NCBI GenBank assembly: GCA_945915475.1
Contig: CAMEFI010000004.1
Coordinates: 85,591 to 149,590 of the forward strand
DNA from: an uncultured Clostridium sp.
GTDB lineage: Bacteria; Bacillota; Clostridia; Lachnospirales; Lachnospiraceae
Length of the DNA stretch: 64,000 bases
Direction: 5' to 3'
Notes under the pieces: model-generated
Database searches by the model: none
Told to the model about the DNA's origin: nothing
The model's input: only the letters and a program-made list of their open reading frames with translations
In this document: positions 20,160 through 29,329 of the stretch, piece by piece
How positions within the stretch are numbered: position 1 is the stretch's first letter
Layout of the letters: each line of letters starts with the position of its first letter
Position numbers and translations under genes: made by a program

Positions 20160-21200
20160 TCACGGGAACATCGGAGCCTGCTCAAGCCCCATTGTCTCCG
20201 GGAGGCCGAAAATCAAATTCATATTCTGAACAGCCTGACCTGCAGCACCTTTTACCAGATTATCAAGTGCACCCATAGCAATGATCCGCCTGGTTCGTTC
20301 ATCAATCTTAAAATTCACATCAACATAATTACTGCCTTCCACCCAGCGGGTCTCCGGTGGAACATCTTTATCTAATACACGAATAAAATGTTCTTTTCCG
20401 TAATAAGTATCATAAATTGCCCGAACTGCATCATATGTATAGTCCTTCGTCAGATTACCATACGCCGTAACCAGAATTCCTCTGTTCATTGGCACTAAAT
20501 GGGGAGTAAAGTTAAGCATAATCTTCTGACCACAGGCGTAGCCAAGCTGCTCTTCAATCTCAGGTGTATGGCGATGCGTCGTCACTCCATATGCTTTTAT
20601 ATTCTCATTCACCTCACAATACAGGTTGTTAATCTTCGCTCCACGTCCTGCACCTGAGGTGCCTGACTTAGCATCAATAATAATGCTGTTAGGATCAATC
20701 ACACCTTCCTTCACTAACGGATACAATGAAAGAATCGAGCAGGTTGTATAACAACCCGGATTTGCAACAAGTCTCTTACCTTTTATGTCTTCTCTGTTAA
20801 TTTCACAAAGTCCATATACGGCTTCTTCTATATATTGTGGTGACTTATGCTCAATTCCATACCACTTCTCATAAGTGGCAACATCCTTGATACGAAAATC
20901 TGCGCTTAAATCAATAATCTTTACTTTCGATAAAATATCATCATTCACCAGGGATGCACAAAGTCCCTGTGGCGTTGCAGTAAAGATGACATCTGCTTTC
21001 GCTGCCAATTCATCCATATTATCATCTAAGCACTTCGCATCCACAATCTCAAACATATTGCCAAATACCTGATAATACTGCTTGTCTATGTAACTTCTTG
21101 AACCGTACCAGACAATCTCCACTTCTTTGTGTCCTAATAACAATCTTACTAATTCCTGTCCTGCATATCCTGTAGAACCAATAATTCCCGCTTTTATCAT
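20160..21200 (-). CDS. argC: N-acetyl-gamma-glutamyl-phosphate reductase
   Basis: NADPH-dependent third step of arginine synthesis. 346 residues, with GIIGSTGYAGQELVRLL at the nucleotide site, catalytic Cys in NPGCYTTCSIL, and HRHTPEIEEQL. It is the first gene of an argC-argB unit with a recognisable promoter and palindromic upstream repeats that could be ArgR sites. Confidence 0.96.
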   Translation of the reverse strand: MIKAGIIGSTGYAGQELVRLLLGHKEVEIVWYGSRSYIDKQYYQVFGNMFEIVDAKCLDDNMDELAAKADVIFTATPQGLCASLVNDDILSKVKIIDLSADFRIKDVATYEKWYGIEHKSPQYIEEAVYGLCEINREDIKGKRLVANPGCYTTCSILSLYPLVKEGVIDPNSIIIDAKSGTSGAGRGAKINNLYCEVNENIKAYGVTTHRHTPEIEEQLGYACGQKIMLNFTPHLVPMNRGILVTAYGNLTKDYTYDAVRAIYDTYYGKEHFIRVLDKDVPPETRWVEGSNYVDVNFKIDERTRRIIAMGALDNLVKGAAGQAVQNMNLIFGLPETMGLEQAPMFP

Positions 21201-21242
21201 ATCGAATCCTTCCTGTCCTTTTCATTAGAAATACGCTTTCCT

Positions 21243-21271
21243 ATTATAACACTCTTTCTTTTTTGTGTATA
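21243..21271 (-). promoter_or_regulatory. Promoter of argC
   Basis: Minus strand: TATACA (21266-21271), 17-bp spacer, TATAAT (21243-21248). The -10 is perfect, the -35 matches four of six. The start codon is about 40 bp downstream. Confidence 0.6.
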
Positions 21272-21298
21272 GTAAAGAACCTTTTTTCTTTTCAATTT

Positions 21299-21329
21299 AT
21301 AATTATACATATTTTATGCATATTATGCA
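21299..21329. promoter_or_regulatory. Putative arginine-repressor operator repeats
   Basis: Two adjacent AT-rich palindromes: TATAATTATA, then TGCATATTATGCA (21317-21329), about 30-60 bp upstream of the argC -35. They resemble ARG boxes in spacing and composition, but the match to any fixed consensus is loose. Confidence 0.35.
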
Positions 21330-21386
21330 ATACTTTTTGTATATCAAAAGATTATATGATTTTTTATGCATTATTTCCGTATATGA

Positions 21387-21438
21387 AAACACCACCATGC
21401 CCGGATGATATTCCCGGTTTCATTGCATGGTGGTGTTT
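21387..21438 (-). terminator. Terminator of phoR operon
   Basis: Long hairpin: AAACACCACCATGC paired with GCATGGTGGTGTTT around a 24-nt loop. Read on the minus strand it ends in TTTT about 40 bp after the phoR stop. Confidence 0.8.
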
Positions 21439-21479
21439 GTATATATTCTATATGTTATTGAATGATCCATTATGTGACT

Positions 21480-23270
21480 CTATTGCGCAATATAGTCAAT
21501 AGGAAGGGAGACCCTGATTGTCGTCCCTTCTCCAGGTATACTGTCAATATGGATATTACCATGATGAAACATAACAACATGTTTTACGATGGAAAGACCA
21601 AGACCCGTTCCGCCGATCGCCTTGGAATGACTCTTATCCACACGATAGAATCGCTCAAATACCCGTTCCTGATCTTCCTGTGCAATACCGATACCGGTAT
21701 CCTCCACTTCAATCACAGCATATGGCATATCATGTTCCACGGTACGTTTAAGGGAAACCGCCACTTTACCGCCTTTCTTGTTATATTTAATTCCATTGTC
21801 ACAAAGATTATATATCACTTCTTCTATCATGGATGGAATTCCATTCATAACAACATCTTCCCCAATAATATGAATCGACACATCTTTTTCCTGACACGGA
21901 ATCTTCAATCTTGTCTTCACCTGTCTGGCCATATCTAATAACGAGATTTCTACGCATTGATGGGCAACAGGTGTTTCCTCATCTAATTTTGATAAGAAAA
22001 TAATGTCATTTACAAGGTCAATGAGCCGACCGGCTTCTTCATAAATATTCTTTGCAAATCCCGGAATATCCTCCGGCTTGACTATTCCATTCATAATGAT
22101 CTCAGCTACACCGGAAATAGATGTTAACGGAGTCTTCAACTCATGGGATACATTTGATGTGAATTCTCTTCGCAGTTGTTCTCTCTTTTCCTTTTCTGTT
22201 TCATCCAGAATAATCACAATTGCACCTTCCACCTGATCCGACGGAACCGTATCTGTCTTCGGAGCCTGCCGGTCTTCCGTTTCATCCTTCACAACATCTT
22301 CAATCACAATCGGGTTCGCAACCACACGATAAATGCGGTCTCCATTTTCCAATGTCCTCTGGGTACGAATACCACCAATTGCATCATCCACTGCCTCCCG
22401 AAGTGCCCGCTGTCTGTCAAAATTAATCACGTTATGTCCGGTATAATCTATATTTTTAGAAGCACCCAGCAGTTCTACAGCCGCTACATTATATGACAGA
22501 ACATTTTCTTTCTTATCCAATACCAGAAAACCTTCCCGCATATGTTCCGTGAGCGCCTGAAACTTTGCCTGCTGCGTTTTCAGATCCTCCATCTGCTGGT
22601 CAATCAGAATGTTCTGTTTCCGGATACGTTTCAATAAAGGAACCAGTTCCTCATATTCTTCATCCATCTCCCCATAATTCAAATCCATATTATTGATAGG
22701 TGCAACAATTCGCTTTGCCACATTTCTCGACATAAAATACGATACTATGATGATTAGCAACACGAGAAATAAAGTTGGCTGAAGCATTGCAATAATGATG
22801 GAAATCACCGTATTATATGCACTGGAAACACGAAGCACGGAACCATCTGTCAACCCTACGGCATAATATATTGTCTGCTCATCTAAAGTATTGGAATACC
22901 GGACTGTGTAACCTTCACCATCTTCCATTGCATCCCGAATCTCATCTCTGTCCTTATGATTCTCCATTTTCTGTTCATCCACATTGGAATCATAAAGAAC
23001 AATACCATCTCTGTCTACCCAGGTAATACGATTCTTATGAGATTGTGAGGTATCCACCTTATTACTGATATAAGCACTCTGATTAAAGCTTTCCAGATAT
23101 TCCTCTCCCACTGATTCAATACCGCAGGCAATATATTCTGCCTCTGTCTTCAATTCCGTCTTAATCTGATGATCAAAATAGTCATACAAAATACCCACTA
23201 TGATCACATATGCAATGAACAGTGTTGCCATGGACACCCAGAATGTATTCTTAAAAATACGCTTGATCAT
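21480..23270 (-). CDS. phoR: PhoR-type phosphate sensor histidine kinase
   Basis: About 596 residues. Two TMs bracket an extracellular domain, followed by a HAMP-like stretch, a PAS domain (EGFLVLDKKENVLSYNVAA), HisKA (SNVSHELKTPLTSISG) and HATPase (NLCDNGIKYN, DTGIGIAQ, GGTGLGLSI). The start is the ATG at 23268-23270, behind AAAGGGTGA; an upstream extension overlaps the regulator gene. A roughly 30-residue charged insert sits between PAS and HisKA. It is paired with the next gene and lies downstream of the pst operon, hence the phosphate assignment. Confidence 0.9.
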   Translation of the reverse strand: MIKRIFKNTFWVSMATLFIAYVIIVGILYDYFDHQIKTELKTEAEYIACGIESVGEEYLESFNQSAYISNKVDTSQSHKNRITWVDRDGIVLYDSNVDEQKMENHKDRDEIRDAMEDGEGYTVRYSNTLDEQTIYYAVGLTDGSVLRVSSAYNTVISIIIAMLQPTLFLVLLIIIVSYFMSRNVAKRIVAPINNMDLNYGEMDEEYEELVPLLKRIRKQNILIDQQMEDLKTQQAKFQALTEHMREGFLVLDKKENVLSYNVAAVELLGASKNIDYTGHNVINFDRQRALREAVDDAIGGIRTQRTLENGDRIYRVVANPIVIEDVVKDETEDRQAPKTDTVPSDQVEGAIVIILDETEKEKREQLRREFTSNVSHELKTPLTSISGVAEIIMNGIVKPEDIPGFAKNIYEEAGRLIDLVNDIIFLSKLDEETPVAHQCVEISLLDMARQVKTRLKIPCQEKDVSIHIIGEDVVMNGIPSMIEEVIYNLCDNGIKYNKKGGKVAVSLKRTVEHDMPYAVIEVEDTGIGIAQEDQERVFERFYRVDKSHSKAIGGTGLGLSIVKHVVMFHHGNIHIDSIPGEGTTIRVSLPIDYIAQ

Positions 23271-23283
23271 ACTATCACCCTTT

Positions 23284-23970
23284 TCACATTTTTTCACCGT
23301 TACCGATCTTATACCCAAAACCGCGAACCGTTTCTATCAGCTTACCTGCCTCTCCTAACTTCTGACGCAAAGTTCTTACATGCACATCCACTGTCCGGCT
23401 CTCTCCATCAAAATCATATCCCCAGACAGACTGTAAAATCTGGTCACGGGAAAGTACCGTTTCCTGATTCTGCAAGAGCAAAGAGAGTAGTTCAAATTCC
23501 TTGTAAGTCAATGTATGGACTTCATCATCATTTACCTTCACAACATGTTTGGAAATACTCACATATAACGGTCCCACTGTATAGGTATCTGCCTTTTCTT
23601 CTTTCACTTCACTTCTTCTTAATAATGCCTTGATTCTTGACATTAACTCCATCATACTGAAAGGCTTTGCCACATAATCATCCGCACCGGTATCCAATCC
23701 TAATACCTTATCATACTCCGTTCCTTTGGCAGTTAACATAATAATCGGAAGATTCTTTGTCTTACGGTTCTCCCGAAGCTTTTTCAAAATATCCATTCCA
23801 TCCTCTTCCGGAAGCATAATATCCAACAGGAGCAGATCCGGAATCTCTTCCTCCATTCGAGCCCAGAAATCACTTGGCCGTTCAAAACCCTCGGCTTCAA
23901 ATCCGGTATTCTTAAGAGTATATAAAACAAAATTCTGAATACTGGTATCATCTTCTAATAAATATATCAT
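23284..23970 (-). CDS. phoB: PhoB/PhoP-type response regulator
   Basis: OmpR-family regulator of 228 residues: receiver with LLEDD, phospho-Asp in LLLLDIMLPEEDG, YVAKPF, and a winged helix with RTVDVHVRTLRQKLG and VRGFGYKIG. The start is the ATG at 23968-23970, preceded by AAAGGAGG; a 23-codon upstream extension runs through the preceding terminator region and is unlikely. It presumably activates the Pho-box promoter before pstS. Confidence 0.92.
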   Translation of the reverse strand: MIYLLEDDTSIQNFVLYTLKNTGFEAEGFERPSDFWARMEEEIPDLLLLDIMLPEEDGMDILKKLRENRKTKNLPIIMLTAKGTEYDKVLGLDTGADDYVAKPFSMMELMSRIKALLRRSEVKEEKADTYTVGPLYVSISKHVVKVNDDEVHTLTYKEFELLSLLLQNQETVLSRDQILQSVWGYDFDGESRTVDVHVRTLRQKLGEAGKLIETVRGFGYKIGNGEKM

Positions 23971-24013
23971 AAACCAGAACCTCCTTTGCAAAATGGGAAC
24001 AAATAGAATATAG

Positions 24014-24048
24014 AAAAGACTTGTAATCCATTCATACAAGTCTTTTTT
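24014..24048. terminator. Terminator between pst-phoU and phoB-phoR
   Basis: AAAAGACTTGTA-atccattca-TACAAGTCTTTTTT, with T-tracts on both strands. It lies after phoU and before the phoB ribosome site, so the two parts of the regulon are separate or attenuated transcription units. Confidence 0.88.
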
Positions 24049-24130
24049 GTTTTACTTTATTTTACATTATCTATTTCCATTTTACAAATGTAACAATGTT
24101 AAATGTATGTGAAATCAGGAACTACACACA

Positions 24131-24784
24131 TCAGGAATCCTTGTTACCAGATACCCTTGTTCCCGTAAGATAGTAAAGCACCCATTCCGCAATATTCGTT
24201 GCATGATCTCCGATTCTCTCATAATACTTTGCAATCATAATGAGATCAATATACATCTCGCCATCCGCTTTTTCTTCCGAAATGATTGCAATCAAACGTT
24301 TCTTCATCATATCGAATAAAGCATCTACCTTATCATCCGACGCAATGATCTGTTTTGCAAGTTCTTCATCCTTTCGGACAAATGCTTCCACACTGTCAGA
24401 AACCATCTTTCCCGCTGCATCTGCCATGTCCTCAATATATTGTTTGCTCTCGTTATCACATGATTTTACATATTCAACAATTTCAATGATATCCAATGCC
24501 TGATCGCCAATCCGTTCCATATCCGATATCATTTTAAGGGCAGAAGAAACGGAACGCAAATCTCTTGCAACCGGCTGCTGTTTCAAAAGAAGCTTCATGC
24601 AAAGACTCTCAATATCGCTTTCCATGCGGTCTACTTCTATCTCTTTTGCACGTGCTGCTTCCACATAATCCTTATTCTCTAACAATGCCTTTTGAGAAAG
24701 CTGAATCAGCTCCTCACACAATGCCCCCATCTCAATTAACTCTTTATTCAATAACTCTAACTGACTATCAAAACGATTTCGCAT
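24131..24784 (-). CDS. phoU: PhoU phosphate signalling regulator
   Basis: All-helical protein of about 217 residues made of two PhoU repeats (around MESDIESLCMKLLLKQQPVA and the C-terminal YYERIGDHATNIAEWV). It links Pst transport to PhoR. The ATG at 24782-24784 is taken as start; a TTG two codons earlier overlaps the pstB stop. The conserved metal-binding ERIGD motif occurs twice (MERIGDQALDI and YERIGDHATN). Confidence 0.95.
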   Translation of the reverse strand: MRNRFDSQLELLNKELIEMGALCEELIQLSQKALLENKDYVEAARAKEIEVDRMESDIESLCMKLLLKQQPVARDLRSVSSALKMISDMERIGDQALDIIEIVEYVKSCDNESKQYIEDMADAAGKMVSDSVEAFVRKDEELAKQIIASDDKVDALFDMMKKRLIAIISEEKADGEMYIDLIMIAKYYERIGDHATNIAEWVLYYLTGTRVSGNKDS

Positions 24785-24786
24785 AA

Positions 24787-25536
24787 TCAACCAAACCTTC
24801 CTGTAATATAATCCTCCGTTCTCTTATCACTCGGGCTTGAGAACAATTTTTCAGTATCATCATACTCAATTACTTCTCCTAATAGGAAAAATGCTGTCTT
24901 ATCAGAAATACGGGCCGCCTGCTGCATATTATGAGTTACCATAACAATGGTATAATCTTTTTTCAATTCCACTACCAGATCTTCAATCTTTGAAGTAGAA
25001 ATCGGATCCAATGCAGAAGTTGGCTCATCCATTAATAATACATCCGGCTGTACTGCCAACGCTCTTGCAATACATAGTCTTTGCTGCTGTCCGCCGGAAA
25101 GTCCTAACGCACTCTTTTTCAAACGATCCTTTAATTCATCCCAGATGGCTGCATCCCGGAGAGATTTTTCCACAATCTCATCCAGTTTTACTTTGGAACG
25201 AATACCATGTGTTCTTGGTCCAAATGCAATATTGTCATAAACACTCATGGGAAATGGATTCGGTTTTTGAAACACCATTCCAACCTTCTTTCTTAACAGA
25301 TTGACATCCATATCACCATAGATATCTTCGCCATCCAACAAGGCAGTTCCCGTAATCTTACATCCTTCTACCAGATCGTTCATTCGGTTTAACGATTTTA
25401 AAAATGTGGATTTACCACAACCGGAAGGACCGATAAATGCAGATATCTCATTTTGGGGAATATGCATGTTAATACCCTTTAATGCTTTAAAATCGCCATA
25501 GTATAATTCCAGATTCTCAATGGTAAATTTGTCCAT
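24787..25536 (-). CDS. pstB: Phosphate ABC transporter ATPase
   Basis: About 249 residues with Walker [11 protein letters not shown]-loop [13 protein letters not shown] signature LSGGQQQR and Walker [13 protein letters not shown]. The [14 protein letters not shown] stretch is diagnostic for PstB. The ATG at 25534-25536 is used because GGAGA lies 9 bp ahead. It is translated with phoU across a near-overlap. Confidence 0.97.
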   Translation of the reverse strand: MDKFTIENLELYYGDFKALKGINMHIPQNEISAFIGPSGCGKSTFLKSLNRMNDLVEGCKITGTALLDGEDIYGDMDVNLLRKKVGMVFQKPNPFPMSVYDNIAFGPRTHGIRSKVKLDEIVEKSLRDAAIWDELKDRLKKSALGLSGGQQQRLCIARALAVQPDVLLMDEPTSALDPISTSKIEDLVVELKKDYTIVMVTHNMQQAARISDKTAFFLLGEVIEYDDTEKLFSSPSDKRTEDYITGRFG

Positions 25537-25557
25537 AGTTTCTATCTCCATTCTATA

Positions 25558-26472
25558 TTATTTCTTTGTAAATTTCTTTGCAATAAAGCTGGAAAATGCA
25601 TTGATTGCCAATACCATTACTAACAGAATAACCGCTGTTGCATAAGCCTGTTTCATGTAAAGTCCTTCACTTAACAGACAATACATATGAACAGCTAACG
25701 TCCTGGTGGAATCCATCACACCGGTTGCCGCCGTTGCAACGGTACCTGCTGTGAAGATCAACGCTGCAGTCTCACCAACAATACGTCCGATTGCCAGCAC
25801 GATACCGGAAAAGATACCCGGCATTGCAGATGGAAGTACAATAACAAACACTGTACGAAGTCTTCCTGCTCCCAGTCCAAAGCTTCCTTCCCGATAAGAA
25901 TCCGGAACGGACAAAAGTGCTTCCTCCGTTGTACGCATAATAACCGGCAACACCATAATAGCCAGAGTAATTGCACCTGCCATCAACGTATATCCCCATT
26001 TGCATCCGATTACAAACATTAAGTAGCCAAACAAACCATATACAATAGACGGAATACCCTGTAATGTCTCTGTTGTAGTACGAACCACGCTGACAAGTTT
26101 ACTTCCACGCTTTGCATACTCTACCATGTAAATAGCAGAGAAAATTCCAACAGGAACTGCCATTAATAAAGTAAGCCCTGTCATATACAATGTATTGATC
26201 ATGGATGGTAACATGGATACATTTTCTGTATTATATTCCCACTCAAACAACTCCGGTTTAATGTTGGGAATACCATTCACTAAAATATATCCGATTAAAA
26301 ACAATAACACACTAACCGTAAGAAATGCTGACAGCGAGACAAGAATCAGCAAGCACAGCGATAACGGTTGACGCTTATAGCTCCGTAATTTCTGTGCAAA
26401 TGTCTGCTTATTGATTCCCTGAATCTTTGTTATATCTGTTTCCTTTTCCTTTACATTCTGTACTGCTTCCAT
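25558..26472 (-). CDS. pstA: Phosphate ABC transporter permease PstA
   Basis: 304 residues, six TMs and the EAA-type loop (REGSFGLGAGRLRTVFVIVLPSA). ETLQGIPSIVYGLFGYL is shared with PstC-type permeases. It lies 3 bp after pstC. The cytoplasmic N-terminus of about 40 polar residues is typical of clostridial PstA. Confidence 0.95.
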   Translation of the reverse strand: MEAVQNVKEKETDITKIQGINKQTFAQKLRSYKRQPLSLCLLILVSLSAFLTVSVLLFLIGYILVNGIPNIKPELFEWEYNTENVSMLPSMINTLYMTGLTLLMAVPVGIFSAIYMVEYAKRGSKLVSVVRTTTETLQGIPSIVYGLFGYLMFVIGCKWGYTLMAGAITLAIMVLPVIMRTTEEALLSVPDSYREGSFGLGAGRLRTVFVIVLPSAMPGIFSGIVLAIGRIVGETAALIFTAGTVATAATGVMDSTRTLAVHMYCLLSEGLYMKQAYATAVILLVMVLAINAFSSFIAKKFTKK

Positions 26473-26475
26473 TTT

Positions 26476-27333
26476 CTAATCCCTCCCTTTATTCTTAATT
26501 GCAGAGAAACTCAGATTGATAATTAAAATAAATACAAACAGTACCACCGCTGTACCGATCAATGCATCTTTGTGTAATCCGGATGCATATCCCATTTCCA
26601 ACACAATATTAGATGTCAGTGTTCTGACGCCTTCCAACGGAGAATGTGGCATAGTTGCCTGGTTACCTGCCACCATAACAACAGCCATCGTCTCACCGAT
26701 AACACGGCCAATACCAAGAATCACACCTGCCAAAATACCAGACCTTGCAGCAGGAAGCACTGCGAAGAACACAGCCCTTTCATGGGTTGCTCCAAGACCC
26801 AATGCACCTTCATAATAACTATCCGGAACAGCACGGATGGAAGATTCTGCCACACCGATAATCGTCGGTAGAATCATAATTCCAAGCATCACGGATGCAG
26901 TTACAATATTCTTACCACTCCCGCCGAACAATGCTCTCATAGCCGGCACAATAACAACCAATCCAAAGAAACCATATACAATGGATGGGATTCCTGCCAG
27001 CAATTCAATGGCCGGTTTCAGTATCTTATATAATCTTTCCGGACAGAATTTTGCCATAAATATTGCACAAAGAATACCAATGGGCACACCAACTAATACG
27101 CCACCGGCAGTAACATAGATACTTCCTATAATCATAGGAAAAATTCCAAACCGATCTTCTAATGGCTTCCATTCCGTTCCCAGTAAAAATTTTAGTGGAG
27201 AAATCTTGACGATTGCAGGAACACCATTTGCAAAAATAAATATGCAGATCAACACCACCGCTAATATGGATACACAGGCACTTACCAAGAATACCGCATG
27301 CATTAATTTTTCTGAAATGTTACTTTTTTTCAT
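26476..27333 (-). CDS. pstC: Phosphate ABC transporter permease PstC
   Basis: 285 residues, six TMs. LLAGIPSIVYGFFGLVVIVP and the EAA loop EGALGLGATHERAVFFAVLPAA mark it as PstC, partner of PstA. It lies about 100 bp downstream of pstS; the gap has no clear terminator. Confidence 0.95.
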   Translation of the reverse strand: MKKSNISEKLMHAVFLVSACVSILAVVLICIFIFANGVPAIVKISPLKFLLGTEWKPLEDRFGIFPMIIGSIYVTAGGVLVGVPIGILCAIFMAKFCPERLYKILKPAIELLAGIPSIVYGFFGLVVIVPAMRALFGGSGKNIVTASVMLGIMILPTIIGVAESSIRAVPDSYYEGALGLGATHERAVFFAVLPAARSGILAGVILGIGRVIGETMAVVMVAGNQATMPHSPLEGVRTLTSNIVLEMGYASGLHKDALIGTAVVLFVFILIINLSFSAIKNKGRD

Positions 27334-27436
27334 TGCTAATCCTTCCTACCATACAACTATGCACCCCATTGACAGTCTGCCATGGGATGCATGAACTTAA
27401 GGGTTTGAGTTTATCCTTTCCATTAGGCTGCAGAAA

Positions 27437-28291
27437 TTACTGCTCTAATTCACTCCACTTTGTAATCTCACCGGTGTACACCTTTGTAATCTGGTCAGAT
27501 GTTAAATCTTCTACTGTTGAGTTATTGTTAACAATTACGCAGATACCGTCCATTGCAATCTGAATCTCCTGCAATGCATCAAGCTCTTCCGGCTTTAACT
27601 CTCTTGAAGACATTCCAATATCACATGCACCCTCTGTGGCTGACTCAATACCTGCAGAAGAACCTGTCTGCTGAATCTCAGTTGTTACATCCGGATTTAA
27701 CTTCTTATATGCTTCTGTTAATTTCTCCATTACCGGTGAAACGGAAGTAGAACCGGCAAGTGTGATCTTTCCGGACTTACCAGATGCCTCATATGTCTTA
27801 CCAGACTCTACACTGATATAACCTTCATCAGAAATGATCTGTTGTCCGTCATCACTTAAGATGTAATCAATGAAATCCTGTGCAACTTCTGATGTTCCAT
27901 CCTTTGGAATACAGATTTCAAATGGTCTTGCAACCTTATATTCACCAGACTTGACAGTATCTACCGTTGCTTCTACACCATCTACCTTTACTGCTTTCAC
28001 ACTGTCATCCAAAGAACCCATAGAAATATATCCGATTGCATTCTCATCACCTGCTACCGTCGTCATCATAACAGATGTTGAATTCGTAATTTCTGCAGTA
28101 GAAACCGTATTATCTTTATCATCAACTGCAATTCCCATAAGTTCTGTAAATGCACCTCTTGTACCAGAACCATCTTCTCTGGATACTACAGTAATCGCTG
28201 CATCTCCACCTGCTCCACATCCTGTAAGGACACCTCCAAGCATCATTAAACTAAGTGCTGTCGCTGCTAACTTCTTAACATTCTTTCTCAT
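27437..28291 (-). CDS. pstS: Phosphate-binding lipoprotein PstS, with permuted domain order
   Basis: 284 residues from the ATG at 28289-28291 (AAAGGAAGAG ahead), with signal peptide and lipobox LTGC (Cys25). It belongs to the PBP_like_2/PstS family. The usual order is reversed: SREDGSGTRGAF, normally in the second half, is at 37-48, while the normally N-terminal AGSTSVSPVMEK is at about 179-190 and the chain ends at TGEITKWSELEQ. This is a circular permutation of the two-lobed fold. Position as first gene of pstSCAB-phoU supports the function. Confidence 0.92.
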   Translation of the reverse strand: MRKNVKKLAATALSLMMLGGVLTGCGAGGDAAITVVSREDGSGTRGAFTELMGIAVDDKDNTVSTAEITNSTSVMMTTVAGDENAIGYISMGSLDDSVKAVKVDGVEATVDTVKSGEYKVARPFEICIPKDGTSEVAQDFIDYILSDDGQQIISDEGYISVESGKTYEASGKSGKITLAGSTSVSPVMEKLTEAYKKLNPDVTTEIQQTGSSAGIESATEGACDIGMSSRELKPEELDALQEIQIAMDGICVIVNNNSTVEDLTSDQITKVYTGEITKWSELEQ

Positions 28292-28350
28292 AATTTTCTC
28301 TTCCTTTCCCATATCAGAAATCTTTTCTTTTTTCATCGACAGACATATAG

Positions 28351-28401
28351 TAGTAAATCCCTGTTAAATCTGAAACCGCCCTTCTGTAAAAATTAAGTAA
28401 A
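28351..28401 (-). promoter_or_regulatory. Pho-box-like repeats upstream of pstS
   Basis: Minus strand shows two pairs of TT(T/A)ACA-like hexamers, each with 5-bp spacing: TTTACT-N5-TTTACA (28385-28401) and TTAACA-N5-TTACTA (28351-28367). The 11-bp period matches PhoP/PhoB boxes of Firmicutes. Exact factor specificity is inferred from context. Confidence 0.6.
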
Positions 28402-28406
28402 ATAAA

Positions 28407-28441
28407 AAACCATTCCGCAAACATGTTGACAGAATGGTTTT
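28407..28441 (-). terminator. Terminator after nadC
   Basis: AAACCATTC pairs with GAATGGTTT around a 16-nt loop, followed on the minus strand by a T-rich tract. It lies about 34 bp after the nadC stop and ahead of the pstS control region. Confidence 0.85.
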
Positions 28442-28474
28442 CATACATATTAAATTCTTACGGATACGTGATAT

Positions 28475-29329
28475 TTAATCCGTTACCGGATGCAGATTTT
28501 TGAGGGAAAGATCCAAAATTGGTGCAGAATGGGTCAATGCTCCGGAGGAAATGTAGTCTACCCCGATATCAATCAGATTCGCAACATTTTCTTTTGTAAC
28601 ATTGCCGGAACATTCCGTCTTTGCACGTCCATCAATGATACGGATGGCTTCTTTCATGGTATCCTTATCCATGTTATCTAACATGATAATATCCGCGCCT
28701 GCATCTACTGCTTCTTTCACCATATCCAGATTCTCACATTCCACTTCAATCTTACGTACAAATGGTGCATATTCCTGCGCCATATGAACAGCTTTTGCCA
28801 CGCTGCCGGCAGCACCAATATGATTATCTTTTAACAGGATGCCATCTGATAAATTAAAGCGGTGATTATAACCACCACCTACCTTTACGGCGTACTTTTC
28901 AAACACACGCATATTGGGTGTTGTCTTTCTTGTATCCAACAGTTTTGTCTTGCTTCCTTCCAATAACACAGCAATAGAATGGGTATACGTTGCAATACCA
29001 CTCATTCTCTGTAAATAATTCAGTGCAGTACGTTCTCCCTCTAACAAGACACGGATATCTCCGGTAATGGTTCCAAGAAGCTGTCCATTCTTTACCTGAT
29101 CTCCATCCTTTGCCTTCATATCAAAAGTCATATTACGATCTAGCAATTCAAAAACACGCTTGAAAACATCCAGACCGGCAATCACACCGTCCTGCTTACA
29201 GATCAGATTCACCTCACCAAGCTGATATTCCGGCATAACCGAATTGGTTGTAATATCTTCACTGGTAATATCCTCTTTCAATGCCTGCAATATCAGGTTA
29301 TCTACATTTAAATTCATTAATTCTCTCAT
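28475..29329 (-). CDS. nadC: Nicotinate-nucleotide pyrophosphorylase (quinolinate phosphoribosyltransferase)
   Basis: Converts quinolinate and PRPP to nicotinate mononucleotide in NAD synthesis. 284 residues, with the family motifs NYLQRMSGIATYT, DTRKTTPNMRVFEKYAV, GGGYNHRFNL and IMLDNMD. The start overlaps the nadB stop by 4 bp, so the two are translationally coupled. Confidence 0.96.
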   Translation of the reverse strand: MRELMNLNVDNLILQALKEDITSEDITTNSVMPEYQLGEVNLICKQDGVIAGLDVFKRVFELLDRNMTFDMKAKDGDQVKNGQLLGTITGDIRVLLEGERTALNYLQRMSGIATYTHSIAVLLEGSKTKLLDTRKTTPNMRVFEKYAVKVGGGYNHRFNLSDGILLKDNHIGAAGSVAKAVHMAQEYAPFVRKIEVECENLDMVKEAVDAGADIIMLDNMDKDTMKEAIRIIDGRAKTECSGNVTKENVANLIDIGVDYISSGALTHSAPILDLSLKNLHPVTD

